From Sinisalibacter aestuarii (GTDB lineage Bacteria > Pseudomonadota > Alphaproteobacteria > Rhodobacterales > Rhodobacteraceae), in contig NZ_BROH01000013.1 in NCBI RefSeq assembly GCF_027923545.1, forward strand, positions 61,219 through 125,218: a stretch of DNA of 64,000 bases. The letters run 5' to 3'. Position numbers and translations under genes: made by a program. The notes beneath the pieces were generated by a model. The model had not been told where the DNA came from. It searched no databases and was given only the letters and a program-made list of their open reading frames with translations. Every line of letters starts with the position of its first letter. Position 1 is the stretch's first letter. Below are positions 32,194 to 41,635 of this stretch, in pieces.

Positions 32194-33114
32194 TCAGAGC
32201 TTCCCGGTCAGCTCCGGCAGCGCCTCGAACAGATCGGCGACGAGGCCGTAATCGGCGACCTGGAAGATCGGCGCTTCCTCGTCCTTGTTGATGGCGACGA
32301 TGATCTTCGAGTCCTTCATCCCCGCGAGATGCTGGATCGCGCCGGAGATGCCGACCGCGATGTAAAGCTCCGGCGCGACCACCTTGCCGGTCTGGCCGAC
32401 CTGCAGATCGTTCGGCGCGAAGCCCGAATCCACCGCCGCGCGCGAGGCGCCCACCGCCGCCCCCAGCTTGTCGGCCAGCGCCCCGATCAGCGCGAAGTTC
32501 TCTTCCGAGCCGACGCCACGCCCGCCCGAGACGATCACCTTCGCCGAGGTCAGCTCCGGACGGTCGGAACTGTCGACCTTGTCCTCGACCCAGGACGACA
32601 GCCCCTTGTCGCCGGCGGAGGCCGCGGCCTCGACCGGGGCGGAGCCGCCGGCACCGGCGGCTTCGAAGGTCGAGGTGCGGACACTGATAACCTTCTTTTC
32701 ATCTTTCGAGCGTACTGTCTGGATCGCGTTGCCGGCATAGACCGGGCGCTCGAAGGTCTCGCCGTCGATCACGGCGGAGATGTCGGAGATCACCATCACG
32801 TCGAGCAGCGCCGCGACGCGCGGCAGCACGTTCTTCGCGTCCGACGTGGCCGGGGCGACGATGTGGCTGTAGCCGGGCGCCAGCGAGACGACCAGATCGG
32901 CCAGAGGCTCGGCGAGGGTGTTGGCATAGGCCGCATCGTCGGCCACGAGCACCTTGGCGACGCCATCCAGCGTGGCGGCGGCTTCACCGGCGGCTTGCGG
33001 GCCGCAGACCAGCACCGTCACCTCGCCCAGCGCCTTCGCGGCGGTCAGCGCCTTGGCGGTCGCGTCGATGTGGAGGTCGCCCCCGGCGACCTCGGCAAGA
33101 AGAAGAACGGCCAT
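32194..33114 (-). CDS. etfA: Electron transfer flavoprotein, alpha subunit
   Basis: A 306-residue ETF alpha with the FAD-binding C-terminal domain: [13 protein letters not shown], then [24 protein letters not shown], and a C-terminal [16 protein letters not shown]. It takes electrons from acyl-CoA dehydrogenases (22923 and 36600 here) to ETF-ubiquinone oxidoreductase. Its start overlaps the etfB stop by one base (TGATG). The last 143 bases are nearly identical to another etfA end at 63858-64000. Confidence 0.96.
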   Translation of the reverse strand: MAVLLLAEVAGGDLHIDATAKALTAAKALGEVTVLVCGPQAAGEAAATLDGVAKVLVADDAAYANTLAEPLADLVVSLAPGYSHIVAPATSDAKNVLPRVAALLDVMVISDISAVIDGETFERPVYAGNAIQTVRSKDEKKVISVRTSTFEAAGAGGSAPVEAAASAGDKGLSSWVEDKVDSSDRPELTSAKVIVSGGRGVGSEENFALIGALADKLGAAVGASRAAVDSGFAPNDLQVGQTGKVVAPELYIAVGISGAIQHLAGMKDSKIIVAINKDEEAPIFQVADYGLVADLFEALPELTGKL

Positions 33115-33872
33115 CAGATCGCCCCCGCAGCTTTGAGTTTCGTCACCAGCTCGTCGACCGAGCCCACCATCTCGCCGGCCTGGCGTGTCGGCGGCTCGGA
33201 GGTTTTCACCACCTCGAGACGCGGGGCGACATCGACGCCGTAGTCACCGGCGGTTTTCTCGTCGACCGGCTTCTTCTTCGCCTTCATGATGTTCGGCAGC
33301 GAGGCATAGCGCGGCTCGTTCAGCCGCAGATCGGCGGTGACGACCGCGGGCAGCGCGACCTTGATGGTCTGCAAGCCGCCGTCGACCTCGCGCGTCACAA
33401 CGGCGCTGTCGCCCTCGACGGCAAGCTCACTGGCGAAGGTCGCCTGACCCCAGCCGAGCAGCGCCGCAAGCATCTGCCCCGTCGCGTTCATATCGTTGTC
33501 GATCGCCTGCTTGCCCATGATCACAAGCCCGGGCTGTTCTTCGTCGACGATCGCTTTCAGGATCTTCGCCACCGCCAGCGGCTCGATATCGGTATGCACA
33601 TCCTCGGCGGCGGTGACGAGGATGCCCCGGTCGGCGCCCATCGCCAGCCCGTTGCGGATCGTCTCCTGCGCCTGTTTCACCCCGATCGACACCAGCACGA
33701 CCTCATCGGCCTTGCCCGCCTCCTTCAGCCGGATCGCCTCTTCCACCGCGATCTCGTCGAACGGGTTCATCGACATCTTCACATTCGCAAGATCGACCCC
33801 GCTCCCGTCCGCCTTCACGCGGACCTTCACGTTGTAGTCGATAACCCGCTTTACAGGGACCAATATCTTCAT
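33114..33872 (-). CDS. etfB: Electron transfer flavoprotein, beta subunit
   Basis: A 252-residue ETF beta with [16 protein letters not shown], the [12 protein letters not shown] segment, the AMP-binding [17 protein letters not shown] region and the ETF signature around [18 protein letters not shown]. It forms a heterodimer with EtfA. The ATG at 33872 follows AAGGAGACAACC. It lies 51 bp downstream of the crotonase of the valine operon, so read-through from that operon is likely. Confidence 0.96.
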   Translation of the reverse strand: MKILVPVKRVIDYNVKVRVKADGSGVDLANVKMSMNPFDEIAVEEAIRLKEAGKADEVVLVSIGVKQAQETIRNGLAMGADRGILVTAAEDVHTDIEPLAVAKILKAIVDEEQPGLVIMGKQAIDNDMNATGQMLAALLGWGQATFASELAVEGDSAVVTREVDGGLQTIKVALPAVVTADLRLNEPRYASLPNIMKAKKKPVDEKTAGDYGVDVAPRLEVVKTSEPPTRQAGEMVGSVDELVTKLKAAGAI

Positions 33873-33923
33873 TGGTTGTCTCCTTTGCAGATATGTCTTT
33901 TTGACCAAACCCTTGCGGGGCGA

Positions 33924-34697
33924 TCATTCAGCCTCATTGAACCGGGGCGGGCGCTTTTCGAGAAACGCCGCCATGCCTTCCCGCTGGGCCGCCGTGCCGA
34001 ACAGCTGGTGAAACAGCCGGCGTTCGTAGAGCAACCCTTCGGCCAGGCTCGCCTCTTCCGCCCGCATCACCGCCTCGCGCGCCAGCCGCACCACCGGGCG
34101 GGCATAGCCGGCGATCTCGGCGGCGGCCTTCATCGCCTCCGCCAGCACCTCGTCATCCGGCACGACCCGGGCGACAAGCCCCGCCGAAAGCGCCTCGGCG
34201 GCCTCCATCATCCGCCCTGTCAGGTGCATGTCCATCGCACGGGCGCGGCCGATCAGCTTTGTCATCCGTTGGGTGCCACCGATCCCGGCGACGACGCCGA
34301 GCTTGATCTCGGGCTGGCCGAACTTTGCGCCCTGCCCGGCGATGGCGAAATCGCACATCATCATCAGCTCGCAGCCGCCGCCCAGCGCATAGCCCTGCAC
34401 CGCCGCGATTTTCGGCGTGCGGGCATTGGCGAAGTCCATCCACTCACCGAAGTAATCCGCCTCCGACATCGCCTCGGCGCTCATATCGGCCATTTCGGCG
34501 ATATCCGCCCCCGCCGCGAAGGCGCGGTCGGAGCCGGTGACGACCATGCAGCCGACGGAGGTATCGGCATCCAGCGCACGCACGGTCGCAACCAGTTCGG
34601 CGGCGAGCGCGGCGTTCAGCGCGTTGAGCTGTTTGGGCCGGTTCAGGCGCAGGAGCGCGACGCGCCCCTCGCGCGTGACCTCGACGAGCCCGCTCAT
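33924..34697 (-). CDS. Enoyl-CoA hydratase
   Basis: A 257-residue classical crotonase with both catalytic glutamates in place (GGGCELMMMCD and GQPEIKLGVVAGIGGTQR). This is the pattern of short-chain enoyl-CoA hydratases, here probably methacrylyl-CoA hydration to 3-hydroxyisobutyryl-CoA. It overlaps mmsB (ATGA at 34694-34697). The gene order of the operon matches the steps of valine breakdown. Confidence 0.93.
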   Translation of the reverse strand: MSGLVEVTREGRVALLRLNRPKQLNALNAALAAELVATVRALDADTSVGCMVVTGSDRAFAAGADIAEMADMSAEAMSEADYFGEWMDFANARTPKIAAVQGYALGGGCELMMMCDFAIAGQGAKFGQPEIKLGVVAGIGGTQRMTKLIGRARAMDMHLTGRMMEAAEALSAGLVARVVPDDEVLAEAMKAAAEIAGYARPVVRLAREAVMRAEEASLAEGLLYERRLFHQLFGTAAQREGMAAFLEKRPPRFNEAE

Positions 34698-35563
34698 CCG
34701 CGGCCCCGGCTTTCGAAGCGCGGCAGCATGGCGGAAAAGTCCATGCCGCGCCCGCCCTCTTCCTCGACATATTGCCGGTACAGTTCCAGCGCTCGCTCGC
34801 CCATCGGCGTATCGGCATCCACCGCCGCGGCGGCGGTCTGGCTGAGGCCGAGATCCTTCAGCATCAATTCGGCGGCGAAGCCGGGCTTGTAGCCGTTGTC
34901 GGCAGGGCTTTTCGCGCCGACGCCGGGGGCCGGCGTATAGGCATTCATCGTCCAGGAATAGCCCGACGAGGTGGAGACCACGTCATACATCTTCTGGCGG
35001 TCGAGGCCGAGCTTGTCGGCCAGCGCGAAGGCCTCGCAGGTGGCGATCATGGTGACGCCGAGGATCATGTTGTTGCAGATCTTCGCCGCCTGCCCGTTGC
35101 CTGAGGGGCCGCAATGCACCGCCTTCTGGCCCATCACCTCAAACAGCGGCGCGGCGGTTGCGAAGGCCGCATCGCCGCCGCCGACCATGAAGGTGAGCGT
35201 GCCCGCTTCGGCGCCGCCGATCCCGCCCGAGACCGGAGCATCGAGCGCGCCGAGCCCCGCCGCCGCGGCCTGTGCGGCCACCGCGCGGGCGCTGTCGACA
35301 TCGACCGTCGAGCAATCGAGAAACACCGCGCCCCTGGGCAGCACCGGGATGATCTCGTCGGCCACGCTCTGCAGGATGGCGCCGTTGGGCAGCATGGTGA
35401 TGGCCACGTCCGCGCCGGTGCAGGCCGCAGCGGCGGTGGGCGCCATCTCGATGCCCTCGGGCTGAGCCGCGAGGTCGAAGCCGGTCACCTCATGGCCCGC
35501 GGCGATCAGATTGCGCGCCATCGGCGCGCCCATGTTTCCAAGTCCGATGAATGCGATTTTCAT
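34694..35563 (-). CDS. mmsB: 3-hydroxyisobutyrate dehydrogenase
   Basis: A 289-residue beta-hydroxyacid dehydrogenase. MKIAFIGLGNMGAPMARNL is the NAD motif, DAPVSGGIGGAEAGTL is the substrate signature, and the catalytic Lys is in GNGQAAKICNNM. It oxidises 3-hydroxyisobutyrate to methylmalonate semialdehyde. Overlaps on both sides couple it to the hydrolase and the hydratase. The semialdehyde dehydrogenase (mmsA) that would follow is not in the window. Confidence 0.95.
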   Translation of the reverse strand: MKIAFIGLGNMGAPMARNLIAAGHEVTGFDLAAQPEGIEMAPTAAAACTGADVAITMLPNGAILQSVADEIIPVLPRGAVFLDCSTVDVDSARAVAAQAAAAGLGALDAPVSGGIGGAEAGTLTFMVGGGDAAFATAAPLFEVMGQKAVHCGPSGNGQAAKICNNMILGVTMIATCEAFALADKLGLDRQKMYDVVSTSSGYSWTMNAYTPAPGVGAKSPADNGYKPGFAAELMLKDLGLSQTAAAAVDADTPMGERALELYRQYVEEEGGRGMDFSAMLPRFESRGRG

Positions 35564-36603
35564 GTCGTTCCTCCCAAATCGAGTTCGTCTTCGCCCAGCG
35601 GCGCCAGCATCGCGGCAACCTCATCTCCGCTCACCGTCGCCGGGCCGTCATGGCGCCAGCGCGGGTTGCGGTCCTTGTCGATGATCTGGGCGCGGATCCC
35701 TTCCAGAAAATCCCCCTGCGCCTGGGCGCGGTGGGTGAAGCGGTATTCCTGCGCCAGCGCCTGCGTGATGTCGTCAAGCCCGCCCGCATCGCGGATCAGT
35801 TGCAGCGCGCAGGCCATCGACAGGGGCGAATTGCGGCGCATCGTCTCCAGCGCGGTCTGCGCGAAGGCGCTGTCGGCGGCGGCGAGGCTGTCGACGATCG
35901 CGGCCAGCGTCGGCTGGGTGAAATGCCGGTCGATCTCGCCTGCCGCCCCGGCCAGCGGGCTGACGCCGGGATCGCGCTGCGCGGCGGCGACGAGGCCGAC
36001 ATCGCCGGTTTCCTCCAGCGCGGCGATCAGCGCGGGCCAGTCGGCCTCGGGCACATGGCCATCGGCAAAGCCCGCGTGGATCGCATCCGCCGGGCCCATC
36101 CGCGCCGCCGTCAGGCCGAGATATTCGCCCAGATGCCCCGGCGCATGGCCGAGAATCCAGGTGCCGCCCACATCGGGGATCAGCCCGATGCCGCATTCGG
36201 GCATGGCGAGCTTGACGCTTTCACCGACGATCCTGTGGCCCGCATGGCACCCCACCCCCACGCCGCCGCCCATCGTGAAGCCCTGCATCAGGGTGACGAC
36301 CGGCTTGGGAAACTGCGCAAGCCTGGCATTCATCCGGTATTCCTGCCGCCAGAACGCCTGCGCGGCCTCGTGCCTTCCCGCGATGCCGTTGCGGTAGATA
36401 TCGGCGATGTCGCCACCGGCGCAAAAGGCGCGCTCGCCCTCGGCGTCGATGACCACGAGCGCCACCGCCGGATCGTCGCGCCAGGCGTCCAGCGCCTCTT
36501 CGATGGCGATGGACATGGCGGGCGAGAGCGCGTTCAGCGCCTCGGGGCGGGCCAGCGTGATCCGGCCCGCGCGGCCGGCTGTGCGGATGCGGATATCGCT
36601 CAT
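35560..36603 (-). CDS. 3-hydroxyisobutyryl-CoA hydrolase (crotonase family)
   Basis: A 347-residue crotonase-fold protein, longer than hydratases and matching HIBYL-CoA hydrolases: FCAGGDIADIYRNG, MGGGVGVGCHAGHRIV, the catalytic MPECGIGLIPDVGGTW, and a C-terminal RAQIIDKDRNPRW tail. It releases 3-hydroxyisobutyrate from its CoA ester. The start at 36603 overlaps the dehydrogenase stop (ATGA). Confidence 0.93.
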   Translation of the reverse strand: MSDIRIRTAGRAGRITLARPEALNALSPAMSIAIEEALDAWRDDPAVALVVIDAEGERAFCAGGDIADIYRNGIAGRHEAAQAFWRQEYRMNARLAQFPKPVVTLMQGFTMGGGVGVGCHAGHRIVGESVKLAMPECGIGLIPDVGGTWILGHAPGHLGEYLGLTAARMGPADAIHAGFADGHVPEADWPALIAALEETGDVGLVAAAQRDPGVSPLAGAAGEIDRHFTQPTLAAIVDSLAAADSAFAQTALETMRRNSPLSMACALQLIRDAGGLDDITQALAQEYRFTHRAQAQGDFLEGIRAQIIDKDRNPRWRHDGPATVSGDEVAAMLAPLGEDELDLGGTT

Positions 36604-37742
36604 CGCGACGCCAGAAGGTTGCGCACGACGATGAGGCGCATGATCTCGTTGGTGCCTTCGAGGATCTGGTGCACGCGCAGATCGCGCACGATCTTCTCGA
36701 TCCCGTAATCGGCAAGGTAGCCGTAGCCGCCATGCAATTGCAGGCACTGGTCAGCCACCTGGCTGGCGGCTTCGGTGACGAATTTCTTCGCCATCGCGCA
36801 GAACTTGGTGGCGTCGGGTGCGCCGGTGTCGAGTTTCCAGGCCGCCTGGCGCAGGAAGGTCCGCGCCGCCTGCAGCTCGATCTCCATATCGGCGAGCCGG
36901 AATTGCAGCGCCTGGAACTGGTCGATACTCTGCCCGAACGCCTTGCGCTCGCCCATATAGGCGATCGTCGCATCCAGCGCCGCCTGCGCCGCGCCGAGCG
37001 AACAGGCCGAGATGTTGAGCCGCCCGCCATCGAGGCCCATCATCGCATATTTGAAACCTTCACCCTCATTTCCGAGCAAATTTGCCGCCGGAATATCGCA
37101 ATCGTCCAACTGGACCTGCCGCGTCGGCTGGCTCTTCCAGCCCATTTTCGCCTCCAGCCCGCCGAAGGACAGGCCCTCGGCGCCATCCTCGACGATAAGC
37201 GCCGAGATACCGCGCGGGCTGTCGTCGCCCGTGCGCGCCATGACGATATAGGCGTCCGAATAGCCGCCGCCGGAGATGAACGCCTTGGTGCCGGTGAGGC
37301 TGTATCCGGCCTCGGTTTTCGCCGCGCGGGTTTTCAGCGCGGCGGCGTCGGAGCCGGAGCCGGGCTCGGTCAGGCAATAGGACCAGACGCTTTCCATGCT
37401 GACCGCGCCGGGCAGGAAGCGCGCGCGCACCTCGTCGGAGCCGAATTTGTCGATCATCGCCGCGCACATGTTGTGGATCGACAGGAACGAGGCAACCGAG
37501 GCGCAGGACATCGACAGCGCCTCGAAGACCAGCGTGGCGTCAAGCCGGGTCAGCCCGGAGCCGCCGTTTTCCTCGCGCACATAGAGGCCGCCGAAGCCCA
37601 GTTCGGCCAGCTTCGGCCAGAGATCCTTCGGAATCTCGCCCCGGCTTTCCCAATCGCGGGCAAAGGGCGCGATATGTTCCTCACCAAAGGCGCGGGCCAT
37701 GTCGAAAATGGCCGCCTGTTCCTCGCTGAGTGCGAAATCCAT
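36600..37742 (-). CDS. Acyl-CoA dehydrogenase, probably isobutyryl-CoA dehydrogenase
   Basis: A 380-residue acyl-CoA dehydrogenase with SYCLTEPGSGSDAAALKT, GKAF-like FISGGGYSD, and the catalytic Glu in the C-terminal ILEGTNEIM. Together with the hydratase, HIBYL-CoA hydrolase and MmsB downstream it forms the isobutyryl-CoA to methylmalonate-semialdehyde route of valine catabolism. It is the first gene of the operon. It diverges from a LysR gene across 107 bp. Electrons go to the ETF encoded at the operon's end. Confidence 0.94.
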   Translation of the reverse strand: MDFALSEEQAAIFDMARAFGEEHIAPFARDWESRGEIPKDLWPKLAELGFGGLYVREENGGSGLTRLDATLVFEALSMSCASVASFLSIHNMCAAMIDKFGSDEVRARFLPGAVSMESVWSYCLTEPGSGSDAAALKTRAAKTEAGYSLTGTKAFISGGGYSDAYIVMARTGDDSPRGISALIVEDGAEGLSFGGLEAKMGWKSQPTRQVQLDDCDIPAANLLGNEGEGFKYAMMGLDGGRLNISACSLGAAQAALDATIAYMGERKAFGQSIDQFQALQFRLADMEIELQAARTFLRQAAWKLDTGAPDATKFCAMAKKFVTEAASQVADQCLQLHGGYGYLADYGIEKIVRDLRVHQILEGTNEIMRLIVVRNLLASR

Positions 37743-37849
37743 AGAATCCTCCCGTTCCGCCAGACACACGACGTCGGCGGCAAGAAGAACATGCTGTGAT
37801 GCGCACGTAAATTGTGAAATAGTCTCATTCGGGTTGCACAGGTTCACAT

Positions 37850-38749
37850 ATGGCAAAACAGTTCGATTGGGGGGCGATGGAATGGTTTCTGGCGATTGCC
37901 CGCAGCGGCAGGCTGACCGTCGCGGCGCAGAAACTCGGCATCGACCACACCACGCTGAGCCGGCGGATCAAGCAGCTTGAAGAAACCCTCGACACCCGCC
38001 TGTTCGAACGCAGCGTCACCGGCTACACGCTGACGCCGCAGGGCGAACGCTTTCTCGAAGCCGCGCAGGGGGCGGAAACGATCGCGCTGCAGGCGGCCAA
38101 CGACATTTCCGGCGAAACCTCGAAGATCGCGGGCACGATCCGGATCGGCGGCCCGGAAGGCTTCGGCAGCAGTTTCATGGCGCCCAGCCTCGTCAAGCTG
38201 GGGCAAAAGCAGCCCGGTCTGAAGCTGGAACTGGTGACAATGCCGCGCCGGTTCAGCCTGACCAAGCGCGAGGCCGATATGGCGGTAAGCCTTGCGCGGC
38301 CAGAGAAGGGCCGGTTTCACGCGCACAAGCTCACCGATTACGAACTCGGCCTCTACGGGACGGCGGAGTATTTCGACAGGTTCGGCCAGCCCGAAACCCG
38401 CGCCGATCTGCGCGATCACCGGATCATCGGCTATGTGCAGGATCTGATCTATGCCCGCGAGCTCGACTATATCCCGCAGATCTCCAAGGACATCGTGCCA
38501 TGGATCACGAGTTCCAACCTGCTCGCACAGATGAACATGACGATTGCCGGCGCGGGCCTGTGCATCCTGCCCAAGTTCATCGCCGCGACCGATCCACGGC
38601 TGATCCGCACCATGGCCGGCGAGGTGCGGCTGATCCGGTCATTCTGGCTGATCGTGCATGCCGATCTGCGCGATCTCGCCCGTATCCGCTATTGCTCGGA
38701 TTTTCTCACTCAGGAGGTACGCGCGGCCCGGGCGCTGTTTCTGTCGTGA
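37850..38749 (+). CDS. LysR family transcriptional regulator
   Basis: A 299-residue LysR protein. The N-terminal helix-turn-helix lies in LTVAAQKLGIDHTTLSRRIKQLE (about 23-45), followed by the linker helix and a periplasmic-binding-like effector domain from about 92. It is divergent from the valine/isobutyryl-CoA operon and is its probable regulator. In my recollection of roseobacter genomes a LysR gene often sits between mmsA and this dehydrogenase. Confidence 0.92.
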   Translation: MAKQFDWGAMEWFLAIARSGRLTVAAQKLGIDHTTLSRRIKQLEETLDTRLFERSVTGYTLTPQGERFLEAAQGAETIALQAANDISGETSKIAGTIRIGGPEGFGSSFMAPSLVKLGQKQPGLKLELVTMPRRFSLTKREADMAVSLARPEKGRFHAHKLTDYELGLYGTAEYFDRFGQPETRADLRDHRIIGYVQDLIYARELDYIPQISKDIVPWITSSNLLAQMNMTIAGAGLCILPKFIAATDPRLIRTMAGEVRLIRSFWLIVHADLRDLARIRYCSDFLTQEVRAARALFLS

Positions 38750-38751
38750 CG

Positions 38752-38779
38752 GCGGGCCGGCCCCGGAGGGCCAGCCCGC
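38752..38779. terminator. Strong hairpin between convergent lysR and ABC permease
   Basis: GCGGGC (38752-38757) pairs with GCCCGC (38774-38779), with an inner GGCCC/GGGCC stem (38759-38763 and 38768-38772) and a CGGA loop. The plus-strand sequence after it, TCAGTTTC, is only weakly T-rich. It probably ends one or both converging transcripts. Confidence 0.55.
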
Positions 38780-38803
38780 TCAGTTTCGGGTGCCGTGTGG
38801 GAC

Positions 38804-39655
38804 TCAGGATTCGGTCGGAATGAACCCGGCCTTGCGCCAGAAAACGACCCTGCGTTCGATCTGGTCGATCAGCCAGTAGATCGCGAAGGCCGTCACCGAG
38901 AGAAGGATCACATAGGCGAAGACCACATCCAGATCGAAGCGCAGGCTGGCGGTCTGGATCAGGATGCCGATGCCGCGCCCGCCGCCGGAAAACTCGGCCA
39001 CCAGCGCCCCGATAAGCGAGAGCACGGCAGCGCTTTTCAGGCCGGCAAAGACGAAGGGCAGCGCGTTGGGCAGTTTCAGCTTGAAGAAGCGTTGCAGCCG
39101 ACTCGCGCGCATCGTGGCGAACATCTTGTCGGCATCCTCGTCGACCCCGGCCAGACCGGCGGCGGTATCGACCATCACCGGGAAGAAGGCGATGGTGACG
39201 GCCATCACCACCTTGGGCGTCGTGTCGAAGCCGAACCAGGCGACGAAGACCGGCGCGAGCGCCACTTTCGGCGCGGCGTAGAGCGCCACCATATAGGGCT
39301 GGATCACCCGTTTGCCGAAGGTCGTCTCGGCGATCAGCGCACCGACCACAAAGCCGATGATCCCGGCAAAGAACAGGCCCAGTGCCGCTTCCTCCATCGT
39401 CACTTTGAAGTTCACCCAGACATGGCCGCCGGTAAACAGGTTGCCGAGTACCTGAACGAGCGCCTTGCCGGTGTCGGATGCGCGCGGCAGCACCAGTTCC
39501 GGCACCCAGCCGATGACGACGACGAATTCCCAGACTGCAAGCAGCACGATCAGCGATCCGCCCACCAGAATGGGCGACGGGATGCGTTCAAGGAAGGGGT
39601 CGCGCAGCGCCTTATGCGCCGGTTGCGCGGCTTTTTGCGAAGCGGATGCCGACAT
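38804..39655 (-). CDS. ABC transporter permease, NitT/TauT type
   Basis: A 283-residue inner-membrane protein. An N-terminal segment SLIVLLAVWEFVVVIGW is followed by further hydrophobic stretches. The cytoplasmic EAA loop is visible as ATMRASRLQRFFKLKLPNALP. It forms the channel of an importer with the ATPase at 39655 and the binding protein at 40494. The start overlaps the ATPase stop by one base (TGATG). It is the last gene of the molybdenum hydroxylase operon. Confidence 0.92.
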   Translation of the reverse strand: MSASASQKAAQPAHKALRDPFLERIPSPILVGGSLIVLLAVWEFVVVIGWVPELVLPRASDTGKALVQVLGNLFTGGHVWVNFKVTMEEAALGLFFAGIIGFVVGALIAETTFGKRVIQPYMVALYAAPKVALAPVFVAWFGFDTTPKVVMAVTIAFFPVMVDTAAGLAGVDEDADKMFATMRASRLQRFFKLKLPNALPFVFAGLKSAAVLSLIGALVAEFSGGGRGIGILIQTASLRFDLDVVFAYVILLSVTAFAIYWLIDQIERRVVFWRKAGFIPTES

Positions 39656-40497
39656 CAGGTCATCTCCATTGCATGGCCGCGCTTGAGCATGTCGCGCGCG
39701 GCTTCGACGTGGTGCTGAAATTCGGGGCTGGTGGCGATATCGGGCGTGCGGTCCTTCGGCAGATCGACATCGACAATGCCCATGATCCGGCCCGGCCGGG
39801 CGCACATCACCGCGATCCGGTCGGCGAGAAACACCGCCTCGCTGATACTGTGGGTCACGAGGATCGCCGTGCGCCCAAGCCGATGGGTCAGATCGAGCAT
39901 CTGCATGTTCATGTGCTCGCGGGTGAACTCGTCGAGTGCGCCGAAGGGTTCGTCGAGGAGCAGGATATCGGGCTCGTTGATCAGCATCCGGCAGATCGCC
40001 GCACGCTGCTGCATCCCGCCCGAAAGCTCGTTGGGCATCTGATCGCCGAAGCTCTTGAGGCCGACGAGATCGAGCAGCTCATCCACCCTGCCCTGCGCGG
40101 CTTTCGCGGCCCGCCGGCCCTTGCTCATCTCGATCGGCAGAACGATGTTGTCGCGCACCGTGCGCCAGGGCAGGAGCACGGGCTTTTGAAACATCATCCC
40201 GATCTCGTCGGGCACGCCGGTGACCGCATGGCTCGCCACTTCGATTGTGCCCGAGGTCGGCGGCAACAGGCCCGCGATGATATTGAGCAGGGTCGACTTG
40301 CCGCAGCCGGAGGGGCCGAGCAGCACCACGAATTCGCCCGGCGCCACGTCAAGCGACACGCCCGAAAGCGCCTGGATCGTGTTGCCGTCGCGCGTGAAGG
40401 TCCGGTCGAGGTTCCGGATCGAGACGGCGGGCGGCGGCGAGCCGGGGGCAGGCATGGTGCCCGCCCCCTCCATCTGCTGATCGCTCACGCTGATCAT
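39655..40497 (-). CDS. ABC transporter ATP-binding protein, NitT/TauT type
   Basis: A 280-residue ATPase with Walker A GPSGCGKS, signature LSGGMQQR, Walker B LLLDEPFGALDE and the switch His in VTHSISEA. The start at 40497 (MISVSDQQ) overlaps the binding-protein stop (ATGA); an in-frame ATG at 40509 is possible but lies inside the preceding gene. It energises uptake through the permease at 38804. Confidence 0.93.
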   Translation of the reverse strand: MISVSDQQMEGAGTMPAPGSPPPAVSIRNLDRTFTRDGNTIQALSGVSLDVAPGEFVVLLGPSGCGKSTLLNIIAGLLPPTSGTIEVASHAVTGVPDEIGMMFQKPVLLPWRTVRDNIVLPIEMSKGRRAAKAAQGRVDELLDLVGLKSFGDQMPNELSGGMQQRAAICRMLINEPDILLLDEPFGALDEFTREHMNMQMLDLTHRLGRTAILVTHSISEAVFLADRIAVMCARPGRIMGIVDVDLPKDRTPDIATSPEFQHHVEAARDMLKRGHAMEMT

Positions 40498-41492
40498 TCC
40501 GCGTTCCATGCCGAGACATAGGCGTTGGACACCGGTGCCGCGAGCGCCTCTTCACCCGCCGCGCCGATGCTCACCATGAGATCCTTATAGGCGGCCCAGG
40601 TGGTCTCTTCGATGAAGCCGTATTGGCCGCCCGCGGCGTCGCCAAGCACGAACAGCGCATCGACCCCGTCCAGAACGGCATTGGTGAAGCCCATATCTTC
40701 GGTTTCATGCGGCGCGGCATTGCCGCAGGCCGTCACCACCAGCTCGCGGTTGGCGAGCCCGGCTGCGGTGGCCCGCGCAAGCGCCCGGCCAATGCCCTCG
40801 ATCACGTCCGGGTTGTCGTTGAAATAGCTCGTCTGGGCCATCAGCATCTCACCCGTGGTGGCGGGATAGCCCTCGGAATCGAGCGCTTTGTAGGCCAGCC
40901 CCATGCCGCCAAAGATGATCTCGTCGACGAAAGAGGCCGAATGGGCATCGACCGCGCCGCCGGTGATGGCCGAGGCCGCCATGCTGCCCTCGCCCACGGC
41001 CAGCTCCTCATAGCTGCCTTCGGACAGGCCCGCATGGGCCAGCAGCGAGCGCATGTAGATCGCTTCGCCGCCGCCGGCGCTGGTGATGCCCACCGTCTTG
41101 CCTTCGAGATCGGCCAGCGACGTGATGTCGGAATCCGTGGCCGTGACCAGCCGGAACGGCAGGTACTGGTAGAAATTGTAGAACCCGGTCACGTCCGCAC
41201 CCGCACCGCTTGCCGCCAGCATGTCGGCGGGCGCGGTCGCGGCAATCTGGGCCTGACCTGCAAGCGTCGCCTGGATCGCGGTCGACGAACCGTCGAGCCC
41301 GACCATCGTGACCTCAAGCCCCTCTGCGGCGAATTCCCCGTTCTCCGCCGCCACGTAGAACGGCCAGTTGGCAAGGCAAAGATTGACCGGCAAGGCAACG
41401 GTAAGCGCCTTGGTCTCGGCCGAGGCGGCACTGGCCATGGCAATGACCGACGCTGCCGTCATGGCGGAAATCTTCATAAGTTTCAAAGTCAT
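40494..41492 (-). CDS. ABC transporter substrate-binding protein, NitT/TauT (NMT1-like) type
   Basis: A 332-residue periplasmic protein with a signal peptide (MTLKLMKISAMTAASVIAMA, cleavage probably after SAASA near residue 25). NLCLANWPFYVAAENGEF, GSSTAIQATLAGQAQIA and EGKTVGITSAGGGEAIYM are typical of the NMT1/TauA fold, which binds taurine, nitrate, pyrimidines, aromatic sulfonates or phthalate-like acids. Being in one operon with a molybdenum hydroxylase suggests it captures that enzyme's substrate. The start follows GGGAGAACGTCC. Confidence 0.9.
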   Translation of the reverse strand: MTLKLMKISAMTAASVIAMASAASAETKALTVALPVNLCLANWPFYVAAENGEFAAEGLEVTMVGLDGSSTAIQATLAGQAQIAATAPADMLAASGAGADVTGFYNFYQYLPFRLVTATDSDITSLADLEGKTVGITSAGGGEAIYMRSLLAHAGLSEGSYEELAVGEGSMAASAITGGAVDAHSASFVDEIIFGGMGLAYKALDSEGYPATTGEMLMAQTSYFNDNPDVIEGIGRALARATAAGLANRELVVTACGNAAPHETEDMGFTNAVLDGVDALFVLGDAAGGQYGFIEETTWAAYKDLMVSIGAAGEEALAAPVSNAYVSAWNAE

Positions 41493-41635
41493 GGACGTTC
41501 TCCCTGTCCAGGTTTGGTGATCTGTCCCCGGCTCTGCATGGCCGGTTTGTGTGATCGTTTGAGTGGTGTCGTGTTCGTCGGAGCCGGAGCGCCGGCCCGT
41601 GTGTTCAATCTCTTGTGTCGCACAGCCCTCCCCTG

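Noticed and set aside
41493..41635. Small gene or riboswitch in the 143-bp gap between coxG and the binding protein
   Set aside because: There is no ribosome site with an open frame, and the only hairpin (GCCGG/CCGGC around 41580) has no T tract and no recognisable aptamer pattern.
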